DNA of 64,000 bases from Capsicum annuum (GCF_002878395.1 NW_025881511.1:29002-93001), one strand, 5' to 3'; shown: positions 1 to 11,269, counted from the first letter of the stretch. The notes: generated by a model not told the origin, from the letters alone. Made by a program: numbers and translations.

Positions 1-2
1 AA

Positions 3-80
3 GGCTTCATAGATGAAATGGAAAAGATTTTTCGAGTGATGAATGTTACTAATGTGGAAGGTATGGATTTTGCAGCCTAT
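3..80 (+). pseudogene. GY-1 gag fragment, 5' side of a nested insertion
   Basis: Reading from base 3 gives FIDEMEKIFRVMNVTNVEG followed by MDFAAY, the start of the Ty3/gypsy retrotransposon gag domain typical of plant chromoviruses. The frame stops making sense at about 81, where the LTR of element A begins, and resumes at about 6915 with LKDVA, the residues that normally follow AAYQ. So this is the left half of one gag gene split by an insertion. The gag start lies outside the window. Confidence 0.8.
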
Positions 81-1629
81 AATAACGCTCACCTTATATT
101 TCAATTTAAGTTCAAGGTAGTTGTTGTCAATATAATAACCTAACTTTGAGTCAGGGTCGAATCCACGAGGAATAATATGAGTGGCAACTAAAAAAGTTTG
201 AAATTAAAGTTACTTGTTAATTTCAAACCTAAGATACAAGTATGAATAAAATGGAAGGGGACTTGAGTAAGTATAAAAAATAATGTTTGTTTTCAGGGCT
301 TCAAAACGACTAATTCAAGACTAAGAATAATTAGAGTATAATCAATTAGGCATGGATCTTGAAATTATGCTTTCCTAGGGGAAATTTATGCATGGGAACA
401 TGATGATTCAGTGCAAATTCTAAATGTTAATGATATGGTAGGCTAGGTTGAAAGTCCTTGAGGCTAGTTTTTCAACAAAGTCTCAAAGATGTCGCTTATT
501 GACTCTTTTGAGCACCTAACGAGTGTGGCAATTAAAGCCACCCAATACCTCAATTAGGCAACCCTATTTCTAGGATGGTACCCAAGGGATAGTCAACCTC
601 ATTATCACCTTTATGTATAAAATAGTGAGAATTAGCAAACAAAACCCAATAATTGTCTACTATTGCCTTGGTTCCCACATCCCTCTTTCAAGGATGATGA
701 GGGTTCCTAAATTTTACTCAAATACCTATTTCAAGGATGGTTTAAGCTTTCAAGAGTTTGGGGTTTCCACCCACAAACCCATTTTGGATATTTGCGGCTT
801 TCACCCACAAAACCCAACTAATTTGACCAAGCAATAGTAGATCCCATCATCACCAAACTAAAATCTATAGAAATAAATCACAACCCACACACAATTATAC
901 CCTATTCTAACATAATCCCAAGAAGAAGAACTAGCAACTCATAAAGATAATAAACAAAAATATACCAAAATCTCCATCAATTTAATTCATGAAAAATAAA
1001 GAGAACGCAAACTACACTTTTAAATTCCAATGAATCCTCAATGAGATTTGACAATTCTTCACTTTGGAGTTTCTCTAATTAATTGTTGCCTCAAATTAGT
1101 GTAAATTCAAGCTCCAAGCTTCAAGTGATAAACGCTAAACTAAGGATGGAATAATGTGTAAGATAAAAGATAGGATGACAAATGAGCTAAAAACCTTTAT
1201 TTAAGCCCAATTCCACATTTACCACATATTATAAAAATGCTCTTCAAACTTTTCCGCTCTACCGTGATCGCCATCCCTTGAGTGCGATCGCGATAGTCAT
1301 ATTGCGATCGACCTTCGATTGAATTGTTGACTGACTACGATCACAACCCTTAGTCCATGATCGCGGTAACTGAGGGTCGACTCCTGGGCCTATAATTTCA
1401 TCTTTTATTCTTTTTGCTCACATTTTTTTCTTCTCTTTCACCTTATCCTTAGCTCATTTTTATCAAGTTTCCTTGCTCATTTTCTCATTGCAATTTTTAC
1501 CTACACAAATGAGAATTAGGTAAGTAAGTAACAACAAATCAATTAGGTAAGTAACAACAAATCAATGAAAAATCAAGATAATTTTGGCTTAAAATGCTAG
1601 TAAGTTGTCAAATTGACGACTTATCAACA
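81..1629 (-). repeat. Element A 3' LTR
   Basis: On the minus strand it begins TGTTGATAAGTC at 1629 and ends next to the GY-1 gag fragment. It matches 5385-6914, about 49345-50849 and, in the opposite orientation, 57686-59086. A CG-rich palindrome cluster lies at 1261-1370, with AT-rich TATA-like sequence just downstream of it in the sense of transcription (about 1194-1236). Confidence 0.85.
1261..1370 (-). promoter_or_regulatory. GATCGC palindrome cluster in element A 3' LTR
   Basis: About five copies or variants of the core GCGATCGC/GTGATCGC occur in 110 bases (for example at 1264, 1283, 1303, 1338 and 1358), in a region otherwise almost free of CG. They lie upstream of a TATA-like stretch on the minus strand. 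Function is inferred only from position and repetition. Confidence 0.5.
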
Positions 1630-1643
1630 CCCCCAAACTTAAA
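1630..1643 (-). other. Polypurine tract of element A
   Basis: Minus strand reads TTTAAGTTTGGGGG immediately before the LTR start TGTTGATAAG. This is the usual place and composition for the plus-strand primer of an LTR retrotransposon. The same arrangement is seen at 50850-50863 and 57672-57685. Confidence 0.7.
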
Positions 1644-4146
1644 TCATTGCTTTTACTCAAGCAACCAAGAATAATTCAACAAGATAGGGTATTTAACTCA
1701 AATCCACCCAAAATAAAACTATACTAGAGGAATAAGCTAACAAAGCTCTACAAAGACTTTTCAAACATGTCATGGCAACAAGTAAAACAAAATTTTCTAA
1801 TAAGCATATAATATGAAGCAAGGATCTAACTTTGTATCAAATGAATCTTCCAAATAAACAAATCACCTTAAGAGGAAACATAAAATCTTTAAAAAAATTC
1901 TCAATCTTCATAATGCAACTTACTTTACGCATTTACCAAACCGAGAGTAAGGCTTCACCTTCTACCCCAAAGTATCGATGCCACTCACAAGCAAGAGTTA
2001 GCTCCACACACAAAAAAGACATTGAAATTTCTAAAGAAGCTCAAATAATGAAACAATTCACACTCACTCTCACAAAGAAATTCAAGTACAATGAGTAGAA
2101 CCATAGGTTTTCCCTTTGTGCTTTTGCCACTAATATAGACTTACATAGTTTGGAATCGCCAAGGTCTTGTGGGACAAGATGAAGGTTTGAGGTGCGGGAA
2201 GGAATATATATGGATCAAGTAACTAAAAGACCTCTTTTAATGCAATTACTCAATCCTTTCTACCCTCAAAATTTTCAAAGTCTTCACTTTATTCTTCTTC
2301 AATTCATTTCCCATATTTCCCTACCCCCCTCCTTTTTAGCGTTTACCAAAAAATTCAATGCCACCATTTTTTTCTTCATTTCTTTGACTTTTCCAAGAGA
2401 CTTTCTAACTTTAAGCCTTTCTTATCCCTTCATTCATCCAATTTCTCTTCAAGTTCTATGGGCTAGGCTATTCAACTTTATTATTAAGCACATCTCTTAT
2501 CTTTTAAGCACATGAGTTAACAACCTTACATACACCTTTATTGGCTCATATTAGTACATCACATTTATCTTCCCAAACTTAGAGTTTGAACCACCCTCAC
2601 ATTATTTTCCCAACTGCACAAGCCCCCCCCCCCCCAAACTTAGGCTATCGCCTATATTTCATTTCTTCGAATCATGCAATGCATCAAAGGAGGTTAAGTG
2701 CCAAAAGGAAGATTTTAAAAAAGTCTTAAAGTATTTTAGCAAGGTTATCATTAGACAAAGAAAGAAAAATAAGTAAAAAGGCTCAAAGGGGTTAACTAGG
2801 GAAAAATGTTATGGTGGGAATTTGGCTATGTGACAGGTCAAAAATGGCCTCGGGTCATTCTCCAAACCAAGATTATCTAGGATTTCACTTTGAACACACT
2901 CGGGAAACTTCTAGACTACACATATGTACAAGAATTATATAAAAATATCACCACACATGGCATCGTACACATAGAGAAAAAAGTTAATCTCCCAACCAAT
3001 TTGAGCAATTTGTGCTTAATAAGTTACTCTGAGTCATGACTCATACTTGTAAAGAGAGTGCCAAATATTGAATTTAATGGTCTCACTCAAAAGGAAGCTC
3101 AGAAACATCCTTGATCTCTCTCTGCTTTTTTTCCAAAAAAAAACTATTATTTTATTTCTTACCAATGACATTTTGAAAGAATTTTTGAGCTTTTGCATCT
3201 TCCTAAACAATTAAAGAAACACTTGGGTGAATGCAAGGCAACATTATCATTACACTTCATGGGATTCTTTCCCCACAACTTCATATATCGTCTATTTAGT
3301 TCATAAAACACTCATGGAACCAATGGAAACACAAACGACCTTTTACCCTTAAGAATGGCATCATCTAATCTATCATAGGGAAAGGCAAGCATTCATGTTC
3401 CTCGGGTTACTTATGCTTCACCCAGAAATTCTTTGACAAGCACACTAATCGATTACACCATGGACACAACATTCATCCACAATTTCAACCAAAAACCACT
3501 GGTTATACCACTTTTAAAATCAATTGGACACAAAACAATACCCCAAAAATAATCACACAATGTCCCAAGAAAGTTTACATTAACCTTTACAAGCATATAA
3601 AATATTTCTCTCTTATTAACATTTTAACAAATATATGGTGTGCATGTAAAGTAAGACCTTGAATAGGTAAAATAACAACACATGTGAACAAGCCTAATGT
3701 ATCAACTCATCACCAAACACACCACTTATAATCATACTAACCCAATTAAATCATCCACCACTCAATTAAGCGAAAAAACCTCATGTGGGTGTTTCATCAA
3801 ACACATGGTGCGCACTACTGTATGAAAACAAGAATTTTGCAATTTAGAAATTTAGACAAGGCACACATTAAAAAATCTTTATGCCAACAACCACACTCTA
3901 CAAAATTAATCTAAAATGAATTAATTCAAACCAAAAGAAACCATGGAATATGATCATCATTCATATTTTAAAGATCGCACATTGTAAGCTTACTAAAGAA
4001 AGAAAAGTGATGAAAAAAAGTCCAATATACTTATTCGGGGTTTCATTCTTGAGGTACCCATTCCAACTTGTGCTATCACCTATAAACACCCAAAAATAAC
4101 ATAAAAATGAATTAAAAATATTAGAAAACATCAAGAAAAATTCCTA
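1644..4146 (-). other. Non-coding 3' internal region of element A
   Basis: This 2.5-kb stretch has no convincing coding frame; its open frames are short and not shared with the related copies. Segments are recognisably shared with element E and, inverted, with F: the ACACATGGCAT block (2954; 52000) and the taagaatg-catca block (3350; 52430; inverted near 56110). It looks like the long non-coding 3' region that Athila/Tat-type elements carry. Confidence 0.6.
2623..2655 (-). other. Internal G-tract with adjoining hairpin (second PPT-like site)
   Basis: Thirteen consecutive C on the + strand (2623-2635) are followed by the inverted repeat TAGGC-TATC-GCCTA (2641-2654). On the element's strand this reads hairpin, then AAGTTTGGGGG, resembling the true polypurine tract about 1 kb further on. 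Related hairpin plus purine-tract sites occur at 56828-56850 and, decayed, near 51693-51715. Confidence 0.5.
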
Positions 4147-4168
4147 GGGTTGCCTCCCAAGAAGCGCC
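4147..4168 (-). other. Conserved post-ORF block of element A
   Basis: Directly after the stop of the 149-codon ORF the minus strand reads GCGCTTCTTGGGAGGCAACC. A variant (GCGTTGTGAGGGAGGCAACC) follows the coding remnants of element F at 60700-60719. Conservation between otherwise different internal regions suggests a functional RNA element, but what it does is not known to me. Confidence 0.5.
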
Positions 4169-4618
4169 TTAGTTAAAGTCACGACACAATATCTTTCGCC
4201 TATCAAATTTATATGTCCATCTAGAAGACTTAAAACAGAGGCCCAACTTTAGATCAATACATCTTTGAGTTATTTGGGGAAAAGGTGAGGACATAATGAA
4301 ATATTTTCTATCTCGCCACTTTGAAGATTTAAACCTTTTACCCAACTTCACATTAAAATTTCTAATAGTCTCGTTGGGTATTGGTGAGAGCATGAAAAAT
4401 TCACTTGTTACACACCAAATTTTGCATTTATTGTCCTTCAAGTAAAGGGATTCGTTTTGCCCCTTTGGAATGACAAACTCCAAAATATAGGGATTTTCCT
4501 CCTCATCTCTAAAATTAATCATTTTCTTAGGTGGTTCGACATTCATCACATCTATCAAGCATAATGTTGAAAAGTGGTTCAAGTGAGGTATTCTCCTTAA
4601 TTTCAGAGTTACATCCAT
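4169..4618 (-). CDS. Element A ORF, 149 codons, function unknown
   Basis: This is the longest intact frame of element A, starting MDVTLKLRRIPHLNHFS and ending CRDFN just before the conserved GGCAACC block. I do not recognise a catalytic domain. The C-terminal half holds an imperfect internal duplication: VKLGKRFKSSKWRDRK near residues 90-105 and LKLGLCFKSSRWTYK near residues 123-137. The middle is acidic and Lys-rich (INFRDEEENPYILEFVIPKG). It follows the gag-like remnant and lies upstream of the non-coding region. No signal peptide or membrane segment is evident. It is probably an element-encoded protein or the 3' end of gag rather than a host gene; the frame may be open by chance of limited decay. 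Confidence 0.4.
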   Translation of the reverse strand: MDVTLKLRRIPHLNHFSTLCLIDVMNVEPPKKMINFRDEEENPYILEFVIPKGQNESLYLKDNKCKIWCVTSEFFMLSPIPNETIRNFNVKLGKRFKSSKWRDRKYFIMSSPFPQITQRCIDLKLGLCFKSSRWTYKFDRRKILCRDFN

Positions 4619-4633
4619 TTTGACATTCTCACC

Positions 4634-5234
4634 TCAAAATGGACTAGAGCCTTCACAAAGGATTTGCTTGGCTTTTTCTTTTGACTCTACTACCATTTTC
4701 TCAATCTTGGCATCATCTCTTATGTTTGGTTCAGTTGGTTGGGAAATTATCGAGGATTCATTAACATTGAGCTCATTTGGAAGAGTGGTCATACCTATGG
4801 TATTTGAAAAATTAGCCTCATACATACTTCCTCTATCGTTTTGATTTCCTTTTTACATGACCCCATGGCTTGATGCATGAGACAAGTGTTATCCCCTGTT
4901 GTTTCCACCTGATCAAAGATACGTTGAAGTATTGATTCAACACTATTGTATCCGAAACATTGTTCTTCCTTTTTCTCCTCATAGGACCTATCAAACTCAT
5001 AAGAATTGGGTTAGTATAACTAGGGTAAGGGTCATTTGGATAATCGCTCTAATGTCCATCTCGACCACCACATAAGGAACAATCATACTCCCAAGAGGAT
5101 CGATATAGTGCACACATCTCTTTATAGGGAGCATATCTAAAATTTTATAAAAAGTGGGGTCCACCGCAAGATGGACATGATTTATAAAGATAAGATTTCC
5201 AACCACCAAACTCATATTCATTCCAAGATGCCAT
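4634..5234 (-). pseudogene. Element A gag-like remnant with two CxxCGG motifs
   Basis: From an ATG at 5234, about 150 bases after the primer site, the minus strand reads MASWNEYEFGGWKSYLYKSC, then PSCGGPHFL, a stop, and later CSLCGGRDGH, a stop, SDYPND. The repeated C-x2-C-G-G-x-x-H pattern resembles a zinc knuckle pair. A further open stretch (4825-4634) is acidic with EKMVVESKEKAKQ near its end. At least two in-frame stops and possible shifts show it is dead. Position right after the primer site makes gag the natural identification, though the sequence is unlike the gag seen at 59136 in element F. Confidence 0.5.
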
Positions 5235-5363
5235 AGTAACAAATAAACAAAACTAGAAATCTGCCTAACACAACAAACAAAAGAAAATAACAAACAAAGT
5301 ATTACAAGTTTGAACCAAAGCAAGTACGTTAAAATTTCAAACTAACTCAATACACCAAATTAT

Positions 5364-5381
5364 TCCCCGACAATGATGTCA
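5364..5381 (-). other. Primer binding site of element A (decayed)
   Basis: Minus strand TGACATCATTGTCGGGGA, three bases after the LTR end. Compared with TGGCGCCGTTGCCGGGGA, the tRNA-Asp-complementary site commonly used by Athila-type elements, there are five differences, all G-to-A or C-to-T. This pattern fits deamination of methylated cytosines. Confidence 0.75.
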
Positions 5382-5384
5382 TTT

Positions 5385-6914
5385 TCATAATGCTCAAATT
5401 ACACGTCAATTTAAGTGCAAGGCGGTCGTTGTCAATATAATAACCCAACTTTGAGTTGGGGTTGAATCCACGAGGAATAATGTGAATCACAATTAAACAA
5501 GTTTGAAATTAAAGTTACTTGTTAATTTCAAAGCTAAGATACAAGTATTTATAACTTGGAAGGGGGTTTGAGTAAGTATCAAAACTAATTTTTGTTTTTG
5601 GGCTTCTAAACGGCTAATTTAATACTAAAAATAATAATAGTATAATTAATTAGGGTCGAATTTTGAATTATGCTTTCCTAGGGGCAAGTTATGGGAACAT
5701 GATGATTTAATGCAAATTCTAATTGTTGATGATATGGTAGGCTAGGTTGAAAGTAATTGAGGCTAGTTTGTCAACAAAGTATCAAAGATGTCAATCGTTT
5801 ACTCTTTTGAGTACCTAACGAGTGAGTCAATTAAAGCCACCCAATACCTCAAATAGGCACCCCTATTTCTAGGGTGGTACCCAAGGGATAGTCAACATCA
5901 TAATCACCCTTATGTTTAAGATAGTGAAAATTATCAAACTAAACCCAATAATTGTCTACTTCTGCCTTGGTTCCCGCATCCCTCTTTCACAGATGATGAA
6001 GGTTTCTAAAGTTCAGTCAAATCCCTCTTTCAAGTATGGTTTGAGCTTTCAAGAGTTTGGGGTTTTCACCCACAAATTCATTTTGGGTATTTGGGGATTT
6101 CACCACAAAAACCCAACTAATTTGACCAAGAAATAGTAGAACTCATCATCACTAAATTAGAATCCACACACATACATCACAACCCACACACAATTGATCA
6201 TTATTCTAATATAATTCCAAGAGGAAGAACTAGTAACTAATAAAGATAATAAACAAAAATATACCAAAATCTCCATCAATTTGATTCATGAAAAATAAAG
6301 AGAATCCAAACCACACTTAAATTCTAATGAATCCTCAATAGGATTTGTCAATTCTTCATTTGGAGTTTCTCTAATTAATTCTTGTCTAAAATTAGTATAA
6401 ATTCAAGCTCCATGATCCAATTGATAAACCCTAAACTAAGGATGGGATAATATGTAAGATAAAAGATAGGATGACACATGAGACAAAAAAAATCCTATTT
6501 AAGCCCTAATTCCACATTTGCTAAATATTACAAAAATTACCCTTTAAACTTTTTCGCTCTACCATGATGACATCCCTTGACTGCCATCGCGGTACCGTTA
6601 TTGTGTTATTAATATCGAAATCACACTTTGGTTAGCTTGTTGATTAACCGTAATCGCAACCCTCATCCACGATCTCGGTAATCGAGGGTCAACTCCTGGG
6701 CTATAATTTCAGCTTTTATTCTTTTTGCTCATATTTCTTCTCTTTCACCTTTTCCTTGGCTTATTTTTTTTGAAGTTTCATTGCTCATCTCTTTATTGCA
6801 ATTTTTACCTACAAAAATGAGCATTAGGTAAGAGATTAACAACAAATCAATAAAAAGGTAAGATAATTTAGGCTTAAAAAATGCTAGTAAGTTTTCAAAT
6901 TGATGACTTATTAG
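5385..6914 (-). repeat. Element A 5' LTR
   Basis: Partner of 81-1629 in the same orientation, aligned over its length with many substitutions and small indels. On the minus strand it ends GAGCATTATGA just before the primer site. Its GATCGC cluster (about 6561-6690) is more decayed than in the 3' LTR. Confidence 0.85.
6561..6690 (-). promoter_or_regulatory. Decayed GATCGC cluster in element A 5' LTR
   Basis: Remnants such as CCATCGCGGTACC, TAATCGCAACC and ACGATCTCGG occupy the same place as the cluster in the 3' LTR (1261-1370). Several CG sites have become TG or CA. Confidence 0.45.
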
Positions 6915-7790
6915 CTTATTAGTTAAAGGATGTAGCTCATCATTAGTATGTATAGTGGGAACAACTCAGAGGTATGGATGTTGAGTCTTCTGTATGGGAG
7001 GACTTTTCTAGAGCTTTTCTTTATCATTTTTTCCCAAAGAGCTGAGAGAGGTAAAGGCGAAAGAGTTTGTCAATCTAAAGCAAGGCAAGATGTCAGTCAG
7101 GGAGTTTGCCTTGATGTTTCACTAGTTATCTTGGTATGCCCTAAAATTGGTATCTAGAATAATGGATATAATGAGAAAGTTTACTCCTGGGTTATCTCGA
7201 TACTTGATTTTGTAGAGTAAGGCTGCTTTGTTGAACAAGGACATTGATATTTCCATATTGGTTGTATATATGTAACAAGTAGAAGAAGAGAAGTGGAAGC
7301 TAGTTAAAATTGGCAAAAGGCAGAGCAAAAAATTCTAGCATTCAGAGCAAGGGGGAGTCAATAGCAGGGAGACAGGTATGGTAGAAAGTTGTCTAAAAAG
7401 AAGTAAGATAAATTTAGGTCCTACTCAATGGCTAGTGCTCCCTACCCAAAGTCATCTAGTGATAGGCATTTTTAGAATGGTGATGTTTCTAGGGAAAGGG
7501 TGCCTAATCTTAATTTAGTGGGGCCCAATCAGCTTCATCATATCCTATCTATAGATTTTGTGGTCAATTGTATTAGGGATTCTGTGATGAGGGAAGGGAC
7601 AAGTGCCTCAACTATGGTCAGCCAGGGCATATGCTTAGAAACTGTCCCATTGGTCAGGTTGATTCTGGGGCAAATAAGGTTCCAGTTGCCTCTTTATCAG
7701 CTTCGGCACCAAAAGGTGACCTTCTAGTTTTGATACTCATCAAAATAGACTCTATGCTCTGAATACCCATTATGAGTTCGAGGCATTACC
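6915..7790 (+). pseudogene. GY-1 gag (continued)
   Basis: The gag domain resumes with LKDVA and continues VWEDFSRAFLYHFFPKELRE, then VKAKEFVNLKQGKMSVREFA and SKAALLNKDIDISILVVYM, all standard chromovirus gag segments. Frame changes and stops interrupt it. Near 7599-7650 there is a zinc knuckle reading CLNYGQPGHMLRNC: the second Cys of the CCHC motif is Tyr, so the knuckle is lost. Segments around 7420-7560 are gag linker. Confidence 0.8.
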
Positions 7791-8135
7791 ATATGTCGTT
7801 ACTAGTATATTGAAACTCTTTTCCCGTGATGTGTACTATTTAATTTATTTGGGCTCCACTCTTTTTTATGTGACCTTATGTGTGTCTGTACATTATGGTC
7901 TTAGTCCTGAGTGTATTTTGGATGCCTTTTCTATTTCTACCTCAGTGGGTGACTCTATGGTTTCTTGGAGAGTCTATAGGGGTTATGTGGTATTGGTGGG
8001 TGGTTAGAAGACTTTGGTGGATCTGTTTGAATTAGATATGGTTGATTTAGATGTCATATGGGGGATGGATTGGTTGCACTCGTGCTATGCTTCTCTAGAT
8101 TGTCTAATCATAAGGTTATCTTTAAATTCCTTAAT
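7791..8135 (+). pseudogene. GY-1 retropepsin-like protease remnant
   Basis: Reads KLFSRDVYYLIYLGSTLFYV, then PECILDAFSISTSVGDS, and later GMDWLHSCYASLDC, the protease region of Ty3/gypsy pol. The catalytic Asp before x-G-S is Tyr (IYLGST where D-x-G-S is expected), so it is inactive. A stop follows VVLVGG. Confidence 0.75.
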
Positions 8136-9185
8136 AAGCTAGTTATTGAGTGAGAAAGGGGCTCTCTAGTGTCTAGAGAAAGGTTTGTATCTTATCTTAG
8201 AGCCCAAAAGTTAATTTCCAAGTGATGTCTTTATCATTTGGTCTGGGTTGAACATTCTTACTCAAAGGGACCTTCCATACATTCCATCCTGGTGGTGAAT
8301 TAATTTCTTGAGGTCTTCCCTGATGACCTTCCTGGTGTCCTTCTCGATAAGGAGATTGATTTTGGGATTGATCTTGTTTCGGACACTCGTCTTATCTCTA
8401 TTCCCCTATACAGAAAGGCTTCAGTTGAGTTAAAAGAGCTTAAGGAGCAATTAAAGGATCTTTTAGACATGGGTTTCATCCATCCTAGTGTATCCCTATG
8501 GGGTGCACCAACGTTGTTTGTGTGCAAGAAGGATGGTTCCCTTTGTATTTGTATTGATTATCGACAATTGAATAAGGTGACAATAAAGAATAAGTACCTT
8601 ATTCCAAGGATAGACGATTTGTTTGATCAACTTTAGGGTGCTAAGTTTTTTTCCAAGATCAATCTTTCATTCTGGAATCATTAGTTTAATATTAGGGAGG
8701 TGGATATCCCTAAGTCTACCTTCCGTACCTAATATGGTCACTATGAGTTCTTAGTTATGTATTTTGGGTTGACTCATGCCCCAATGACACTCAAGGACTT
8801 TATGAATAGACTCTTTCGTCAGTTTATAAATTTGTTCGTCAATGTATTTATAGACAATATTTTGGTGTACCCTAAGAGCAAGGTTGATCATGCCGATCAC
8901 CTCCTTATTGTATTATAGACCTTGAAAGATCAGCAGTTGTTTGCCAAATTTTTGAAATGTGAATTTTGTTGAATGTTGTCACTTTTTTGGGTCATGTCAT
9001 ATCTAGTGAAGGGATAATGGTGGATCCACAGAAGGTTGCAGCGATTAAGAAATAGACTAGACCCACAACTCCAATAGACATTCGAAGCTTCATGGGTTTA
9101 GCCAGTTACTACAGGAGATTTGTGGAGAGTTTCTCCTCTACAACTACCTGGTTGACTAAGTTAACTCAGAAAGAGGTGAAGTTCT
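8136..9185 (+). pseudogene. GY-1 reverse transcriptase remnant
   Basis: Successive blocks are recognisable: [76 protein letters not shown] and [15 protein letters not shown]. The catalytic F-x-D-D motif is FIDN (about 8847), so one catalytic Asp is gone. Stops replace expected Gln, Trp or Arg codons. About normal length for the RT domain, but with frameshifts near 8380 and 8970. Confidence 0.85.
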
Positions 9186-9511
9186 TGTGATCCGAGGCTT
9201 GTGAGGATAGTTTTGAGAGGCTATAGGATAAGCTGACTTTAACTCCGATCTTGACTTTTCCCAATGGCACTGATGGATTTGTGGTCTATTTTGATGTATC
9301 CCATATAGGGCTTGGTTGTATTTTGATGCAGCATGGAAAAGTGGTAGCTTATGCTTCTAGGTAGTTGAAAGTGCATGAAAAGAATTATCTGAGTCACAAC
9401 TTGCAGTTATTAGTTGTGGTGTTCGCGTTAAAAATTTGGCATCACTATTTGTATGGAGTGCATATGGATATCTTTTTTTATCATAAGAGCTTGCAATATG
9501 TGTTCACCCAA
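9186..9511 (+). pseudogene. GY-1 RNase H, first part
   Basis: Reads LTFPNGTDGFVVYFDVSHIG, LGCILMQHGKVVAYAS, LKVHEKNYLSHNLQLLVVVF, ALKIWHHYLYGVHMDIFFYH, then KSLQYVFTQ, where the LINE interrupts it. The gene continues at 12033. Confidence 0.85.
9492..9511 (+). repeat. Target-site duplication, left copy, of the LINE
   Basis: TGCAATATGTGTTCACCCAA here and TGCAATATGTTTTTACTCAA at 12033-12052 match at 17 of 20 bases. Both encode the same RNase H residues. A 20-bp duplication is typical of target-primed LINE insertion. Confidence 0.8.
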
Positions 9512-9980
9512 TAACAACAACAACAACAGACCCAGTATATTCCCACAAAGTGAGGTTTAGGAAGGGTAAAATGTACGCAGTCTATACCACTACCTCCAAG
9601 AAAGTAGAGAGGCTATTTTCGATAGACCCTCAGCTCAAGATAGAGAATAATATATCAAGGTCATAATTAGACATGAAACAGGATGTATCGCATAACAGAG
9701 ATAAAATATAATAAATAATAACCCTAAGTATCAGAGAAGTAGGAAATAAGAGGAATACGAACAATATGGAATAGGGGAACAGAAAACGGATACTCATGTA
9801 ATTGTAACATGCACTCACAGACCTAATACACCCACCATACCCAAACTCTCCAAACACCTAGCCACAACCTACACACTCACACTAGCCGTCTACTCTAATT
9901 TGTACCCTCCACACCTTTTTGTCTAGGGTCATGTCCTCAGTAATCTGAAGCAGCTCCATGTCTTACCTAATCACCTCTCT

Positions 9981-10223
9981 CTAATATTTCTTTAGCCTAC
10001 TTCTACTCCTCTTAAATCCATCCAAAGCTAGCCTCTCACACCTCTGAACTGGGGCATCCGTTCCCCTCCTCATCATATGCCCAAGCCATCTCAACCTTCC
10101 CTCTCGCATCTTGTCCTCCACCGAGGACACTCCTACCTTTTCCCAGATAACCTCATTCCTAAATTTATCCTCTCTAGTAAGGCCGCATATCCAACGCAAC
10201 ATTCTTCTTTCCGCAACCTTCAA
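9981..10223 (-). pseudogene. LINE ORF C-terminal segment
   Basis: An open stretch of 80 codons starting [20 protein letters not shown] and including [20 protein letters not shown], the conserved C-terminal region of plant RTE polyproteins (function unclear). It is separated from RT by stops and shifts, so it is part of one dead gene. Confidence 0.8.
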
Positions 10224-10599
10224 TCTTTAAATATGAGAGTTCTTGATTGTCCAACACTCTGCTCCATACAGCATGGCCATACGAACTGCCACTCTGTAGA
10301 ATTTTCCTTTAAGCTTAAGAGGCACCTTCTTACCACACCACACTCCTGAGGTGAGCCTCCACTTTATCTAACCTGCTACAATACGTTTAGAGACATATTC
10401 ATCAATCTCGCTATTTCCATGAATCATAGACCCCAGATACTTAAAACTATCCTTCTTATAAACATCCTAAGAATCCAACCTTACCACCACACCATCCTCC
10501 TAACTTGAGTCACTAAACCTGCATTTCAAATACTCCGTCTTGGACCAACTCAACCTGAACCCCTTAGATTCCAGGTTTTGCCTCCAAACCTCTAATTTC

Positions 10600-11160
10600 T
10601 TATTCATACCCCCCCCCCAGCATCTTATCAATTAGCATTACATCATCTATAAATAACATACACAATGGCACTTTACCTTGAATACTCTATATCAATACAT
10701 CCATCACTAACGCAAAAAGTAATGGGTTAAGAGTCAGTCCCTGATGCAAACCTATCTTGACTAGAAAATACCCTGGGTCTCCTCCCGTAGTCCTCACCCG
10801 AGTCTTTCCTCCATCGTACATGTACTTAATAGCTCTGATGTATGCCACCAAAACTCCTCTCACCTCTAAGCATCTCCAAAAGACCTTCCTAGGGATTTTG
10901 TCGTACACCTTCTCCAGATCGATGAGAAAATCTCTCTTCCTTTCCCTATACTGCTTCACTAATCTTTTCTCCAGGTAGATTTTCTCTTTCATCGAGTGAC
11001 CAGGAATAATACCAAAATGATTTTCTGAAATAGACACTACCCTCCTCAATCTTTGCTCAACTACCCTCTCCCAAATCTTCATAGTGTGACTCAACAGCTT
11101 AATACCCCTATAGTTATTACAACTTTGAACGTCACCCTTGTTTTTATATAATGAAATCAT
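10600..11160 (-). pseudogene. LINE reverse transcriptase
   Basis: Reads MISLYKNKGDVQSCNNYRGI, KLLSHTMKIWERVVEQRLRR, DFLIDLEKVYDKIPRKVFWR and GLHQGLTLNPLLFALVMDVL. Further on (about 10630-10690) lies [15 protein letters not shown], the F-x-D-D active site with both Asp kept. The DLEKAYD-type motif A reads DLEKVYD. A run of nine C (about 10610-10618) and an in-frame stop between the motifs break the frame. It would copy LINE RNA at a nicked target; it is now inactive. Confidence 0.85.
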
Positions 11161-11269
11161 AGTACTCTATCTCCAAGCCTCGAGCATTCTCGCAGTCTTG
11201 AAAATAGCATTGAACAAATCAGTCAACCATCTTAAGCCTGCCCTACCAGCATACTTCCAAAAATCCATC

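Larger units (their letters stand above)
81..6914 (-). mobile_element. Element A: non-autonomous Athila/Tat-like LTR retrotransposon
   Basis: Two similar LTRs (81-1629 and 5385-6914, about 1.55 and 1.53 kb) flank a 3.75-kb internal region read on the minus strand. The order on that strand is 5' LTR, primer binding site, a gag-like remnant with Cys-Gly-Gly motifs, a 149-codon ORF, a long non-coding stretch, polypurine tract, 3' LTR. No reverse transcriptase or integrase is visible, so it must have relied on enzymes from a relative. It sits in GY-1 gag; flanking bases gccta (76-80) and gctta (6914-6918) look like a 5-bp target duplication with one C-to-T change. The right edge is uncertain by a few bases because the terminal dinucleotide has decayed. 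Confidence 0.85.

Noticed and set aside
613..837. 74-codon open frame antisense in the element A 3' LTR, with a 74-codon counterpart at 5912-6136 and a partial one at 49855-50180
   Set aside because: The frame persists in LTR copies, but about a third of residues differ between the two 74-codon versions and the third has a stop, as expected for neutral decay of a region without indels. It is antisense to the element and has no recognisable domain.
1261..1370. GATC-rich cluster as a replication origin or bacterial Dam-type site cluster
   Set aside because: Sequence context is a plant LTR; the words vary and centre on CG, and no origin features accompany them.
2192..2515. 107-codon + strand open frame
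   Set aside because: Antisense within the non-coding 3' region of element A, Phe/Ser-rich low-complexity translation, not conserved in E or F.
8300..8527. 75-codon minus-strand open frame opposite GY-1 RT
   Set aside because: Antisense shadow of RT blocks clearly read on the + strand.
10077..10349. 90-codon + strand open frame and others opposite the LINE
   Set aside because: Antisense shadow of the well-supported LINE coding region on the minus strand.
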